Source of the DNA: Actinomycetota bacterium
GTDB lineage: Bacteria > Actinomycetota > Rubrobacteria > Rubrobacterales > Rubrobacteraceae
Direction of reading: 5' to 3'
DNA length: 64,000 nt
Assembly (NCBI GenBank): GCA_902810695.1
Contig: CADDYV010000006.1
Coordinates: 37,415 to 101,414, forward strand
Part shown: in pieces, positions 33,019 to 41,922 of the stretch
How the letters are laid out: the number at the start of each line of letters is the position of its first letter
Numbering within the stretch: position 1 is the stretch's first letter
Made by a program: the position numbers and the translations under genes
The notes under the pieces: generated by a model
The model's input: the letters and a program-made list of their open reading frames with translations, nothing else
Databases searched by the model: none
What the model was told of the DNA's origin: nothing

Positions 33019-34218
33019 TTATAGCTGCTTCCTGTTCGCTCGGGAGACGGCCTTCCCTCCCACCTTCATTGCTCTGGCGAGCGTCGCGATGACCGCGCTG
33101 AGGATGACGACTATGTAGAGGGCGCTTCCGAGCCCGATCGTCTGTGCGACGAACCCGATGGTGGGCGGTCCGACGAGGAAACCCAGGTATCCGGCGGTGG
33201 AGACGGCTGCGATCGCAACTCCAGAGGGCATCTCTTTTGTACGTCCGGCGGCGCTCAGAGCCAGGGGAAAGACGATGGAGAACCCCGCGCCAGCGCACGC
33301 GAATCCCGCTAGGGCGACGAAAGGATGCCCGGCTGCCAGCGAGAGCCCCAGGCCCACGGCGGCTATAGCCCCGCCGGAGCGCACGAGCCAGGCGGAGCCA
33401 AAACGCCGGGCCAGCCGGTCTCCGCTCACCCTGCCAGCGGCCATCGCGACGGAGAATACTGCATAACCAGCGGCGGCAAACCCGGCCCCAGTCCCGAGCG
33501 TCCCTCGCAGGTAGAGCGCGCTCCAGTCGGACATCGCCCCCTCTCCGAGCAGCACGCAGAAGGCTATGACCCCGAGCCCCGCCAGCGCCCGCGTCGGGCG
33601 GGCGAACGCCGGTCCGCTTTCTGCGACATCGGCCTTCGCGGGCAACAGCATCCGGTAGGCCGCCACCGCTACAATCGCCGACAGGGCTCCCACCCCGATC
33701 AGGTGCGGTGCGATCCCTACTCCCAAAGACGCCATGAAACCGCCGCTCGCGGAACCGGCCAGCCCACCGAGGCTGAACGCGGCGTGAAACGAGGACATGA
33801 TCGGTCGCCCGTACCGCCTCTCCACCGCCACAGCCTGAGTGTTCATCGAGACGTCGAGCCCACCCATGAACGCGCCGAGCACCACGAGTGCTCCGACCAG
33901 GAGCGGCAGGCTGGGAGCCAGAGCGGGCAGCGGCAACGCCAGGCAGAACGAGAAAACTGTTACCCCCACCACGAACCGGCTGCCGATGCGGGAGGCGAGC
34001 CAGCCCGCGACAGGCATGCACGCGAGCGAGCCGACAGCAGCTCCCAGGAGCGCAATCCCCAGCACCCCTTTGCTCAACCCCAACCCTTCCCGTACAGCCG
34101 GGATGCGCACCACCCAGTTCGCAAATCCGAAGCCGTTCAGGAAGAACACGGTGACAACCGCGATCCGGGCCGCCCGCAAACCCCGCTCTATACCCGTATT
34201 TACAGAAACCGCGCGCAC
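33019..34218 (-). CDS. MFS transporter
   Basis: This 399-residue transporter has about 12 membrane segments. It begins VFFLNGFGFANWVVRIPAVREGLGLS, and GLDVSMNTQAVAVERRYGRPIMSSFHAAFSLGGL is the signature of the FucP/GltP-like YbjJ group (inner-membrane MFS, often sugar porters). GTG 34218 is used; it overlaps the preceding 60-residue ORF by 19 bases and lacks its own clear ribosome binding site, implying translational coupling. The next genes upstream are on the other strand. Confidence 0.82.
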   Translation of the reverse strand: MRAVSVNTGIERGLRAARIAVVTVFFLNGFGFANWVVRIPAVREGLGLSKGVLGIALLGAAVGSLACMPVAGWLASRIGSRFVVGVTVFSFCLALPLPALAPSLPLLVGALVVLGAFMGGLDVSMNTQAVAVERRYGRPIMSSFHAAFSLGGLAGSASGGFMASLGVGIAPHLIGVGALSAIVAVAAYRMLLPAKADVAESGPAFARPTRALAGLGVIAFCVLLGEGAMSDWSALYLRGTLGTGAGFAAAGYAVFSVAMAAGRVSGDRLARRFGSAWLVRSGGAIAAVGLGLSLAAGHPFVALAGFACAGAGFSIVFPLALSAAGRTKEMPSGVAIAAVSTAGYLGFLVGPPTIGFVAQTIGLGSALYIVVILSAVIATLARAMKVGGKAVSRANRKQL

Positions 34219-34382
34219 AGGGACAACCACATCACCACAACCGCAACCGCCAAGAGACCGAGGGAGAGATCCACCCACACCGTCTCCTCCCGTACCTTCG
34301 TGAAACTCCGCGAGGCTTTGTACAACTCCGCCGCGATAAACGTCAGCAACACCGTGATCCCAGCTTCCGCCACCACAGTCAT
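34200..34382 (-). CDS. Small two-helix membrane protein
   Basis: This 60-residue ORF starts with ATG 34382 after a strong AAGGAG at 8-nt spacing. It has two hydrophobic segments (about 6-21 and 38-58) separated by a charged stretch (KASRSFTKVREETVWVD). Its stop lies inside the start region of the MFS gene. I do not recognise the family. It is probably a small partner or a translation coupler of the MFS protein. It sits next to the palindromic operator 34412-34431, so the LacI protein may control it as well. Confidence 0.6.
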   Translation of the reverse strand: MTVVAEAGITVLLTFIAAELYKASRSFTKVREETVWVDLSLGLLAVAVVVMWLSLCARFL

Positions 34383-34411
34383 CGCTCAACTCCTTATAAA
34401 ATACCGCTCCT

Positions 34412-34439
34412 CTTCTGAAACGTTTCAGAAGTGTAGCAT
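34412..34439. promoter_or_regulatory. Perfect LacI-type operator and -10 element
   Basis: CTTCTGAAACGTTTCAGAAG (34412-34431) is a perfect 20-bp palindrome with central CG, as in LacI-family operators. TAGCAT follows at 34434-34439 and could be a -10 for the LacI gene. The site is 30 bp from the small membrane-protein start on the other strand and 16 bp from the LacI start, so it can serve both directions. Confidence 0.75.
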
Positions 34440-34446
34440 AAAGGTT

Positions 34447-35544
34447 GTGGGAGTCAACGGAAAATCTTCTGGCCGGCGGAGGGCGACGCTGAAGGAGATT
34501 GCTGCCGAGTTGGGGGTGGCGCCTTCGACGGTTTCGAATGCCTACAACCGGCCGGACCAGCTCTCGCCGGAGCTCAGGGAGAGGGTATTCGAGGTGGCGC
34601 GGAGGCTGGGGTATGCGGGGCCGGACCCGCTAGGGCGCGGGCTGCGGCGTAGGCGGGCGGGGGCTGTGGGGGTGCTCTACACCGACAGGCTCTCCTACGC
34701 CTTCGCGGACCCTGCGGCGGTGATGTTCTTCGAGGGAATATCGCAGGCCACCGAGGAGGCGGGGCTCGGGCTTCTGCTCATACCCGGTGGGTCGCTGGGG
34801 AGCAGGGAACCAGAGGCGGTCCGAAACGCCGCGGTGGACGGGCTCGTGATCTGGTGTATGGCGGAGGATGATCCGCTGCTGGAAACGGCTCTGGAGCGCC
34901 GCCTGCCTGCGGTGCTGGTGGACCAGCCGCCTGTGGAAGGTGTCCCCTCGGTCGGTATAGACGACGAGGGCGCGGCGCGGGCCGCCGCCGAGTACCTCAT
35001 CGGGCTCGGCCACACGCGCTTCGGCGCGGTGTCATTCGAGCTGGCCCTGGGCGCTAGAGGCGGCATCGCTGACCTCAGCCGGCAGAGAGAGGCCACTTTC
35101 CTGCCGAGCGGCTCCCGCCTGAAAGGCTACGCGGCGGCCATCGAGTCCGCGGGGCTCTCCTGGGCCGACGTTCCAGTCTACGAATGTAAGGAGAACAAGG
35201 TGTCGGAAGGCCGGGTCGCCGCCGAGGTTCTGCTCTCGAAGACTCCCCAACCGACGGCGTTGCTCGCGACAAGCGACCTGCTCGCGATCGGAGCCATCGA
35301 GGTTGCACGGGAGCGGGGCTTCTCCGTGCCCGGAGATATCTCTGTCATAGGCTTCGACGACATCCCCGAGGCGGCGCAACACATACCCCCTCTCACCACC
35401 GTTTACCAGCCGCACGTAGAGAAGGGACTTGCTGCCGGCCGCATCCTCATCGCGCAGCTCGGCGGGGAGGGCGTTGCGCACTCGGAGGTTCTTCCCACCA
35501 GGCTCGTCGTGCGCGGCTCGACCGCAGAGGTAAAGCGGGCTTAG
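34447..35544 (+). CDS. LacI family regulator
   Basis: The protein has 365 residues. The HTH is ATLKEIAAELGVAPSTVSNAYNRPDQLS; the ligand domain starts near residue 75 (AGAVGVLYTDRLSYAF). It has an insertion of about 25 residues (ADLSRQREATFLPSG) not usual in LacI proteins. GTG 34447 is the only credible start close to the HTH; AAAGG lies almost on it and the likely -10 is 8 bp upstream, so the mRNA may be leaderless. It probably binds the palindrome at 34412-34431 and controls the divergent small protein/MFS pair. Confidence 0.88.
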   Translation: MGVNGKSSGRRRATLKEIAAELGVAPSTVSNAYNRPDQLSPELRERVFEVARRLGYAGPDPLGRGLRRRRAGAVGVLYTDRLSYAFADPAAVMFFEGISQATEEAGLGLLLIPGGSLGSREPEAVRNAAVDGLVIWCMAEDDPLLETALERRLPAVLVDQPPVEGVPSVGIDDEGAARAAAEYLIGLGHTRFGAVSFELALGARGGIADLSRQREATFLPSGSRLKGYAAAIESAGLSWADVPVYECKENKVSEGRVAAEVLLSKTPQPTALLATSDLLAIGAIEVARERGFSVPGDISVIGFDDIPEAAQHIPPLTTVYQPHVEKGLAAGRILIAQLGGEGVAHSEVLPTRLVVRGSTAEVKRA

Positions 35545-35682
35545 CCGATAACTCAACCAACTTCGAGAGAAGTTATGGAACCATCTTCGAAACCTGTGCG
35601 TAAAAACCCATAGCATGGACGCGCAGGGAGACCAGTTTTCAGCGACGAGCAACTTCGGCCACTATCTATTTACCTTGATCTA

Positions 35683-36891
35683 ATGATGCTCAGAAGGCGA
35701 CTTCCCGGATCTCCGCTGCTCTTCCTGTTCGTGACCGTATTCGTGGACATGATCGGCTACGGCATCGTGATACCGCTGCTGCCTTTCTACGCCAGAGAGT
35801 ATGCCCAGGGCGCCTCGCTGGTCGGTCTTCTCGGTTCGCTGTACGCGGCGATGCAGTTCGTTGGCGGACCATTTCTCGGAGGTCTCTCGGACCGCTACGG
35901 ACGCCGGCCCGTCCTGATCTTCTGCCTGCTCGGCGTCTCGCTCGCGTACCTGCTCCTCGGCCTCGGACAGACGCTCGCCGTGCTCATCATGGCGGTTATC
36001 CTGGCCGGCGGGTCCAGCGGCACCCTGGCAACCGCGCAGGCTTACATCGCGGATAGCACCTCCCCGGAGGAGCGAGCACGCGGCCTGGGCCTTATCGGGG
36101 CCGCCTTTGGTCTCGGCCTGATGGCGGGACCGGCGCTCGGCGGCTTTCTTAGCACTCACTCGCTGCACGCTCCGGCTTTCGCGGCCTCCGCCCTGGCGCT
36201 CTCCAACGCGACATTCGGCTACCTCGCCTTGCCGGAGTCGCACCAGCCGGACCTGCGCAAGCAGATCTCTCTTCTCCGCCTCAACCCGATCTCACAACTG
36301 AGAAGGGTATTCAAGATGGTCAATGTCCGGACCCTGCTTCTGGTGATATTCCTGCTCAATCTGTCCTTCACCGGGCTCATCAGCAACTTCCCGCTCTTCA
36401 GCAACGTCCGCTTCGGGTGGACCGCGACGGACAACGCCTTCTTTTTCGCCTTCATCGGGACGATCGCCGTGGTTACGCAGGGAGGTTTGATCGGGTATCT
36501 CCAGCCGCGCCTGGGCGAGGTGCGGCTGCTTTTCGGTGGGCTGCTGCTCATGGCGCTGGATCTCACGCTCATGGCGCTCGTTCCATCCGGCTGGATGCTC
36601 TACCCCATCGTGGGCCTGCTCGCACTCGGAACTGGACTCGCTATCCCGAACCTCACAGGCATAATCTCTAACCGGACCCCGGCGCAGACGCAGGGGAGGC
36701 TCATGGGCGGTATCCAGGCGATCCTCAGCCTCGCCATGATCCTCGGTCCGGCTCTCGCCGGCCTCTACTTCGACTACATCGGCGTTTCGGCGCCCTACCT
36801 GATCGGTGGCGTGCTCGCCGCCCTGGCTCTGCTCGCTGCGACGAAAGCCCTCATGCCAGGCCCGCGCGAGCGCGATGTGCGGCGCGCCTGA
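35683..36891 (+). CDS. MFS transporter, TetA/DHA1-like
   Basis: The 402-residue protein has 12 membrane segments. FVDMIGYGIVIPLLPFYA in TM1, GLLGSLYAAMQFVGGPFLGGLSDRYGRRPVLI with the A-loop motif, and GFGLMAGPALGG-like LGLMAGPALGGFLS are the hallmarks of drug:H+ antiporters (DHA1; tetracycline-resistance-like). It could export a drug or metabolite, but only the group is supported. ATG 35683 or 35686; there is no clear ribosome binding site. It follows the LacI gene after 138 bp without an obvious terminator. Confidence 0.87.
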   Translation: MMLRRRLPGSPLLFLFVTVFVDMIGYGIVIPLLPFYAREYAQGASLVGLLGSLYAAMQFVGGPFLGGLSDRYGRRPVLIFCLLGVSLAYLLLGLGQTLAVLIMAVILAGGSSGTLATAQAYIADSTSPEERARGLGLIGAAFGLGLMAGPALGGFLSTHSLHAPAFAASALALSNATFGYLALPESHQPDLRKQISLLRLNPISQLRRVFKMVNVRTLLLVIFLLNLSFTGLISNFPLFSNVRFGWTATDNAFFFAFIGTIAVVTQGGLIGYLQPRLGEVRLLFGGLLLMALDLTLMALVPSGWMLYPIVGLLALGTGLAIPNLTGIISNRTPAQTQGRLMGGIQAILSLAMILGPALAGLYFDYIGVSAPYLIGGVLAALALLAATKALMPGPRERDVRRA

Positions 36892-36980
36892 CTGTAGGTT
36901 TGGTGGAACACGCTGGCCCGGAGGTTTTAGGGACCCGCGGCGTAAAATAGAGTCACTGTGGTCGAGAAGAGGAGGCTGAG

Positions 36981-37673
36981 GTGATGGGGCGCAAGCGGCG
37001 GGACGAGCGCATTGACGGGTTTCGGCTCGGGATCTACGTGTTCAAGGACGCCGAGATAGTGGACTTCGCGGCCCCTTACGGGGTTTTCTCGGTTGCCAGG
37101 CGCTACGACCCCGAACTGGACGTCTTTCTGGTGGCGGAGGCGATGCGTCCGGTGCAGGCCCAGGCCGGGTTTACGGTGATGCCCAACTACTCGTTCAACG
37201 ACGCGCCGGCGATGGACGCCTTCCTGATACCGGGCGGTTTCGGCACCCGGCAGGAGATGCACAACCGCCGCTTGCACGAGTTCGTCCGCTCGCTGCCGGA
37301 GGAGACGCTCCTTACCAGCGTGTGCACCGGTTCTTGGGTCTACGGGAAGATGGGTCTTCTGGACGGCTTGACGGCCACCAATCGCAAGGAGCCTGACAAT
37401 GCGGAGAGGTCCGCAAACGGCAAGGTCCCCATTGACCGGCTCGCGGAGATCGCGCCAGCTTGCCGCATCAGCCGCGCGCGGGTGGTGGATGCCGGAAGGA
37501 TCGTAACGGCGGGCGGCATAGCCTCCGGCATGGAGATGGGCTTCCATCTTTTGCGTCGGGCGGGTTACGACGAGCACTTCGTCTCCGAGGTCGCTCGCAC
37601 CATGGAGTATGCTGAAGCCTACGAACTCTACCGCGAGGACGTAGAGCTTGCCGCCCAAGGCTCCCCCGCCTAG
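36981..37673 (+). CDS. DJ-1/PfpI (GATase1-like) family protein
   Basis: The protein has 230 residues. FRLGIYVFKDAEIVDFAAPYGVFSVA and SVCTGSWVYGKMGLLDG (nucleophile Cys in VCTGS, about residue 115) are the DJ-1/PfpI fold. The arrangement is like isonitrile hydratases and the sensor part of AraC-type GlxA regulators, but there is no HTH here. GTG 36981 or ATG 36984 follows GAGGAGG. Function is uncertain. The 90-bp gap before it shows no structure. Confidence 0.85.
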   Translation: MMGRKRRDERIDGFRLGIYVFKDAEIVDFAAPYGVFSVARRYDPELDVFLVAEAMRPVQAQAGFTVMPNYSFNDAPAMDAFLIPGGFGTRQEMHNRRLHEFVRSLPEETLLTSVCTGSWVYGKMGLLDGLTATNRKEPDNAERSANGKVPIDRLAEIAPACRISRARVVDAGRIVTAGGIASGMEMGFHLLRRAGYDEHFVSEVARTMEYAEAYELYREDVELAAQGSPA

Positions 37674-37692
37674 CGTCCAGTATTGACCGTGA

Positions 37693-37925
37693 CTAGCGGA
37701 CCACGTCGAAGGTGCTCACCGGGCTGGTGTTCCCCAGGTGATCCGCGTCTTCCTTGAAGCTCGCGCTCAGGGCGTAGCTGCCCGGTATGGGAGGCTTGTA
37801 GGCAGAGTGGTAGCTCCCGCCGAGGTCAGCGTGCAGGAGATGGTCGTGGTATGGCCGAAGTTCAGCGTCGAAGAGGTCGAGTTCAGGTTGAGGGCCGTAG
37901 CCGAATGATGTACCAGGGCTCCGGT
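37693..37925 (-). pseudogene. Remnant of a secreted protein with a bacterial Ig-like domain
   Basis: In one reverse frame there is ATALNLNSTSSTLNFGHTTTI then SCTLTSAGA; in the next frame GGSYHSAYKPPIPGSYALSA then SFKEDADHLGNTSPVSTFDVV, ending with a stop at 37693. Together they are one Big3/5-like Ig domain, normally a repeat in secreted proteins, broken by a frameshift near 37820. There is no start or signal peptide. It lies between the DJ-1 gene and uxaC. The rest of 37674-38026 is empty. Confidence 0.55.
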
Positions 37926-38026
37926 TGCCCGCCATCGCGGAAACCGGATAACTTTCTCTAGCTCGGATGCGCGAGAAACGCATCCAGTCATCTCCGGTTT
38001 GATCTTCGGTTATCGAGGATCTGCCG

Positions 38027-39442
38027 TTATCCGAACCCGTAGGCTCGTTTGGCCAGGCCGTAGGCGAACTCGCGGGCCATCTCGCGGGCGTCTTCCTCGT
38101 CCACGACGCCAGAGAGTATAAGCCCAGCCAGCCACTCACAGCTTACCCGCCGCCACAGATCATGACGTGCCGGGATAGAGGCGAAGGCTCTGGTGTCATC
38201 GTTGAAGCCTGCGGTGTTGTAGATGCCGGCTGTCTCTATCACCCCTTCCAGATAGCGTCTCATCCCCACAGGGCTATCAAAAAACCACCACGGAGCGCCT
38301 AACAGCATCGCCGGGTAGTGCCCGGCAAGCGGGGCTAGCTCTCTTGAGTAGGTGCTCTCATCGAGCGTGAAGACCACCAGGCGCACGTCGCTTCCGTACT
38401 CGTTGAGCAGGGCATGCAGGCCGCGCGTCCAATCGGTTGCCAGGGGGATATCAGCTCCCGCATCCAGCCCGAAGCGCCTGTAGATGGCCTGGTTGTGGTT
38501 GCGCAGGCTGCCTATGTGTAGCTGCATCACCAGCCCATCCTCCACGCTCATGCGCGCAAACTCCAGCAGCATGTGCGCCGTGAAGCGCGCGGCGTCATCC
38601 GCAGCGCGATCACCGCGCAGCGCCCGCTCGAAGATGGTCTCTGCTTGCGCGGGTGAGAGCCGCTCGGTGTGGGGGCTTGTTGCACTGTGGTCGGTAGCGA
38701 GGGCACCCACCTCCTTGAAGAAGGTCCGTCTCTGCTCCAGGGCCTCGATAAAAGACTTGTAGTCCACAACCTCTATCCCTGAGACCTCGGAGAGCCGCTC
38801 TATGTTCTCGTGCCACCCGCTGGCATCGAGGTTCACCACGGCGTCGGGGCGGAAGGTGGGACGTATTCTCCCTTCCCAGCCGTCCTGGTAGAGCGTTTTG
38901 TGGTGCTCAAGGGTGTCGGTGGCGGCGTCGGTTGTGCACAGAACCTCGATATTGAACCTCTCGAAGAGCGCCCGAGGAGTGAACTCTGGTTTTGCCAGTT
39001 GCTCCTCGAGATGGTCGTAGACCCTTTGTGCACTTTCCCCATCCAGCTTTTCTTCGACACCAAAGAGGTTTACCAACTCGTCTGTAAGCCACAGAGCGGT
39101 AGGAGTTGCGCGGAAGAGGTAGAAATTCTCTGCAAAACGCTGCCATATCTTGCGGTGATCCTGCTCGACCGGGGTACCATCGAGGGTGGGGACCCCCAAC
39201 TCTTCCATAGGGATACCCTGGCTGTAGAGCATGCGGAAGACGTAGTGATCGGGAATTATGAAAAGCTCTGCTGGGGTGCCCAAAGTAGCCTCGGGGTCCG
39301 CCAGAAGGGCCGGGTCTACGTGCCCGTGGGGGCAGATGAGCGGAAGGTCTTTGATCTCTTCGTAGAGGGAGCGCGCCACGGATCTCCTGGACGGTTCGGA
39401 AGATAAGAGCCTGTCGGGATCTAGCGTCCAGGGCTTTTTCAT
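38027..39442 (-). CDS. uxaC: Glucuronate (uronate) isomerase
   Basis: The protein has 471 residues. ICPHGHVDPALLA near residue 36 and the C-terminal CEWLAGLILSGVVDEEDA fit the UxaC metal-dependent hydrolase-like TIM barrel, whose length is about 470. It interconverts D-galacturonate with D-tagaturonate and D-glucuronate with D-fructuronate. ATG 39442 has GGAGGAG upstream, and it overlaps the uxaE stop by four bases, so the two are translationally coupled. It is the last gene of a five-gene minus-strand unit led by a LacI regulator. Confidence 0.95.
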   Translation of the reverse strand: MKKPWTLDPDRLLSSEPSRRSVARSLYEEIKDLPLICPHGHVDPALLADPEATLGTPAELFIIPDHYVFRMLYSQGIPMEELGVPTLDGTPVEQDHRKIWQRFAENFYLFRATPTALWLTDELVNLFGVEEKLDGESAQRVYDHLEEQLAKPEFTPRALFERFNIEVLCTTDAATDTLEHHKTLYQDGWEGRIRPTFRPDAVVNLDASGWHENIERLSEVSGIEVVDYKSFIEALEQRRTFFKEVGALATDHSATSPHTERLSPAQAETIFERALRGDRAADDAARFTAHMLLEFARMSVEDGLVMQLHIGSLRNHNQAIYRRFGLDAGADIPLATDWTRGLHALLNEYGSDVRLVVFTLDESTYSRELAPLAGHYPAMLLGAPWWFFDSPVGMRRYLEGVIETAGIYNTAGFNDDTRAFASIPARHDLWRRVSCEWLAGLILSGVVDEEDAREMAREFAYGLAKRAYGFG

Positions 39443-40938
39443 GCCGGTTCTCCTCCTGTGAAGGGCTTCAGATGGCGCAGGAAATGTCGCTCCAGGTTGC
39501 TGGCGTAATACTCGGGAGCCGAGCGGAGCAGCTTCATCAGGCGTGTATGGAAGCGAGGGTCTTTGAGCACGGACCCAAAGGTAACGTGCAGCATCTCACG
39601 CTCATCGAACCGCTCCAGGAGCCCCGGTAGCTCCTCGTCGGAGACGTTTTCCGGCGGGACCGAGCGCGCGAGGCTCGCCGAGACGTGGTAGCTTGCGCGA
39701 TCCTCCTCGTATCGCTCGCGGGCAAAGCCGTAGATCTCCCGGAACAGGGCTGGATCTAGCGCCGCGGCGGTGCGGAGCGCCTCCAGGTAGCTGGTCCCGG
39801 CGGTTTTCAGGTGAACCAGGCCCCGTGTCTGGCGCATCGCCGCCGGGTAGATGCTGAACTTGTCCGAACCGGAGTGCAGGCTCAGCTTGTAGGGGCCGAA
39901 GCGCCGGGCGATGGCGGCGTGGACGGCGAAGTCGGCCTCGAATTTCGCGACCTCTCCTATGTAGTCAACTCCCTTCTCGAAGCGACCAACGTAGCGCGGC
40001 GCGAGGCTTATCCACTCCACGCCCAGCCGCCCCAGCTCGCTCGCTATGTAGACGTGCTGCGCGTGGGTGGTGGGAGAGGCGGTCTCGTCCACGGATATCT
40101 CCACCTCGAACGGGCGGTCCTCGATAGTCCGCTCCAGGTGGCAATACATGCGCCGGACATGGGCGAGGGCGCGTCCGTACTTCGCCGCCGCGCGCAGGAG
40201 CGCCGGTTCATCTAATCGGATCTCATGCCCCTCGATGCTGAAGGACCGGTCCACGTAGCGATTTCTCAGATCCCGCGCGCTGTCCTCCAGCTCGTTCCAG
40301 GGCAGCCGTTCCACGGCGGCGCGCAACCCGGATGCGTCTGCTTCCTCAGCGCCGTCATCCACGTAATCTCCCGGATCGAAGGTAAAGAGTGTGTAACCCG
40401 CCGCAACGCAGGCATCTATGTCTTCGATGGTTTTGAGATGGTCGGCGTCGGCCCCGAACCCACCGCGCCAGCCCTCGGCGAAAACTCCCCAGGCGGCATC
40501 GTCCATCACCTCCTGAGGGCTGCGCCCGGTGCGCTCCATCTCCCGGATGGACTGCTGGGCGAAGACCGGTGAGATATCCCCTCCAGCAGCCCGCAGGGCT
40601 CGCACGTGGCCGGGGGTCGCGAGCCCCAGCCTGTCGCCCAGGCCCGCCGAGGTGCGAAGGCCCAGGGTTTGCGGACGCAGCCAGGGCAGAAGAGCGCGCA
40701 ACGCCGCTAGGTTGGCGGCGCTGGTGGGACCGAGGAGAAGCACCCTGTTGCCGCGCCTGCTGCGCTCGCCTTCGAAGCCGGCCAGAACCGGGGAGCCTGT
40801 CGGGGCGAGTACGGCCAGTCGCAAGTCGTTACCCTGTCTGGCCAACCCGAACTCTGCGTCTTCGACGGAGATGGCCGAGCGCGGGAGGATGTCGAGACCG
40901 CTCAGGCCAGGCAGCCCGGTGGCGGATTTCTCAATCAT
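39439..40938 (-). CDS. uxaE: Tagaturonate epimerase
   Basis: This 499-residue protein matches the UxaE family known from Thermotoga: TSAGLGDRLGLATPGHVRAL, QSIREMERTGRSPQEVMDDA and CHLERTIEDRPFEVEISVDETASPT. UxaE interconverts D-tagaturonate and D-fructuronate, so with UxaC it makes a non-UxaB route for galacturonate. No UxuA/UxuB or KDG kinase lies in the window; later steps must be elsewhere, although the dehydrogenase at 41923 could act on fructuronate. The ATG 40938 context GGGCAGAAGC is a weak site. Confidence 0.9.
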   Translation of the reverse strand: MIEKSATGLPGLSGLDILPRSAISVEDAEFGLARQGNDLRLAVLAPTGSPVLAGFEGERSRRGNRVLLLGPTSAANLAALRALLPWLRPQTLGLRTSAGLGDRLGLATPGHVRALRAAGGDISPVFAQQSIREMERTGRSPQEVMDDAAWGVFAEGWRGGFGADADHLKTIEDIDACVAAGYTLFTFDPGDYVDDGAEEADASGLRAAVERLPWNELEDSARDLRNRYVDRSFSIEGHEIRLDEPALLRAAAKYGRALAHVRRMYCHLERTIEDRPFEVEISVDETASPTTHAQHVYIASELGRLGVEWISLAPRYVGRFEKGVDYIGEVAKFEADFAVHAAIARRFGPYKLSLHSGSDKFSIYPAAMRQTRGLVHLKTAGTSYLEALRTAAALDPALFREIYGFARERYEEDRASYHVSASLARSVPPENVSDEELPGLLERFDEREMLHVTFGSVLKDPRFHTRLMKLLRSAPEYYASNLERHFLRHLKPFTGGEPA

Positions 40939-41052
40939 GCTTCTGCCCTGCCGATAAGACTGCTTTCAGGGAAAGGGGGCTGATCATGTCGAGCGATCCT
41001 TCCGATTTCGTCGCTGGTTTTGGATGTTTCCCCTGGTCGCGATGTGCGCCGC

Positions 41053-41883
41053 TCAACTCCACGCGATCTCCTGCTCGCGGAGCAAACCTTTGAAGGCGCC
41101 GACGGCTTTGCGAAACAACTCGGGACCGCTGAAGCCGCCGAAGGAGCCAACCGAAGCAAGGTGCGGCTCCAGCGAGAAGAAACCCTCGAAGCCTGAGGCG
41201 TGCAGGGCGGATATCGTCTCGCGCAGTTCACCGTCTCCCTCACCAGCGGGAACCACCTCCCCCGAGTCCGCCAGCGCATCTTTTACGTGCACGTACTCGA
41301 TAAACGGCCGCAGGGACTCGTATCCGTCGGTGTAGGGGGAGCGCACGCCGCACTGGACGAAGTTTGCCGCATCCCACGCGGCCCGTAGAGCGGGAGAGCC
41401 GATCCCGGTCAAAATGTCCCGGCAACGGCTCGGGATGTCGCCGTAGATGTCCTTCTCGTTCTCGTGCAGGAGCGTAACGCCAGCGGCCTCGGCTTCTTTT
41501 GCCAGAGCATCCATCCGCTTTAACACCTCATCCCGAAAATGGTTCGCGTCGTGGCCTTCCGGGATGAAGAAGGAGAAGACGCGGATGTATGGAGCTTCCA
41601 TCACCCTGGCGACGTGCAGCGCGTGCCGGAAGCGTTTCATCTGCGGCTCGAAGTCCTCGGTGATCATGGACTTTCCGATGGGAGAGCCTATGGATGAGAT
41701 GCCGACGCCCCGCTCCGAGGTTACGGCTTTGACCTTCTCCAGCTCCGCGTCGCTCAGGTCGAGCACGTTCTTGTTCCAGACGCTGCGCAGTTCCATGTAG
41801 CGCATGGATTCATCCGCGAGCACCCGCAGTTGCTCGTCAAGCTGAGGTGATATCTCATCCGCAAAACCCGTCAGATTCCACAC
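41053..41883 (-). CDS. Sugar phosphate isomerase/epimerase family protein (AP endonuclease-2 TIM barrel)
   Basis: The protein has 276 residues. LTGFADEISPQLDEQL, MELRSVWNKNV, LLHENEKDIYGD, AAWDAANFVQCG and EYVHVKDAL are the metal-binding strands of the xylose-isomerase-like TIM barrel family. GTG 41883 has GGAGGAG upstream. It is 39 bp after the Gfo/Idh/MocA gene and 114 bp before uxaE. Such pairs of dehydrogenase and TIM-barrel isomerase are common in sugar-acid and polyol catabolism, but the substrate is not evident. Confidence 0.87.
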   Translation of the reverse strand: MWNLTGFADEISPQLDEQLRVLADESMRYMELRSVWNKNVLDLSDAELEKVKAVTSERGVGISSIGSPIGKSMITEDFEPQMKRFRHALHVARVMEAPYIRVFSFFIPEGHDANHFRDEVLKRMDALAKEAEAAGVTLLHENEKDIYGDIPSRCRDILTGIGSPALRAAWDAANFVQCGVRSPYTDGYESLRPFIEYVHVKDALADSGEVVPAGEGDGELRETISALHASGFEGFFSLEPHLASVGSFGGFSGPELFRKAVGAFKGLLREQEIAWS

Positions 41884-41922
41884 GTCTGGTTCTCCTCCGC
41901 CTTGTTCTGGGTCGTGATCCGG

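Noticed and set aside
33325..34446. N-terminal extension of the second LacI protein by 374 codons
   Set aside because: This part is antisense to the MFS and small membrane-protein genes and crosses the operator; the LacI domain starts at 34447.
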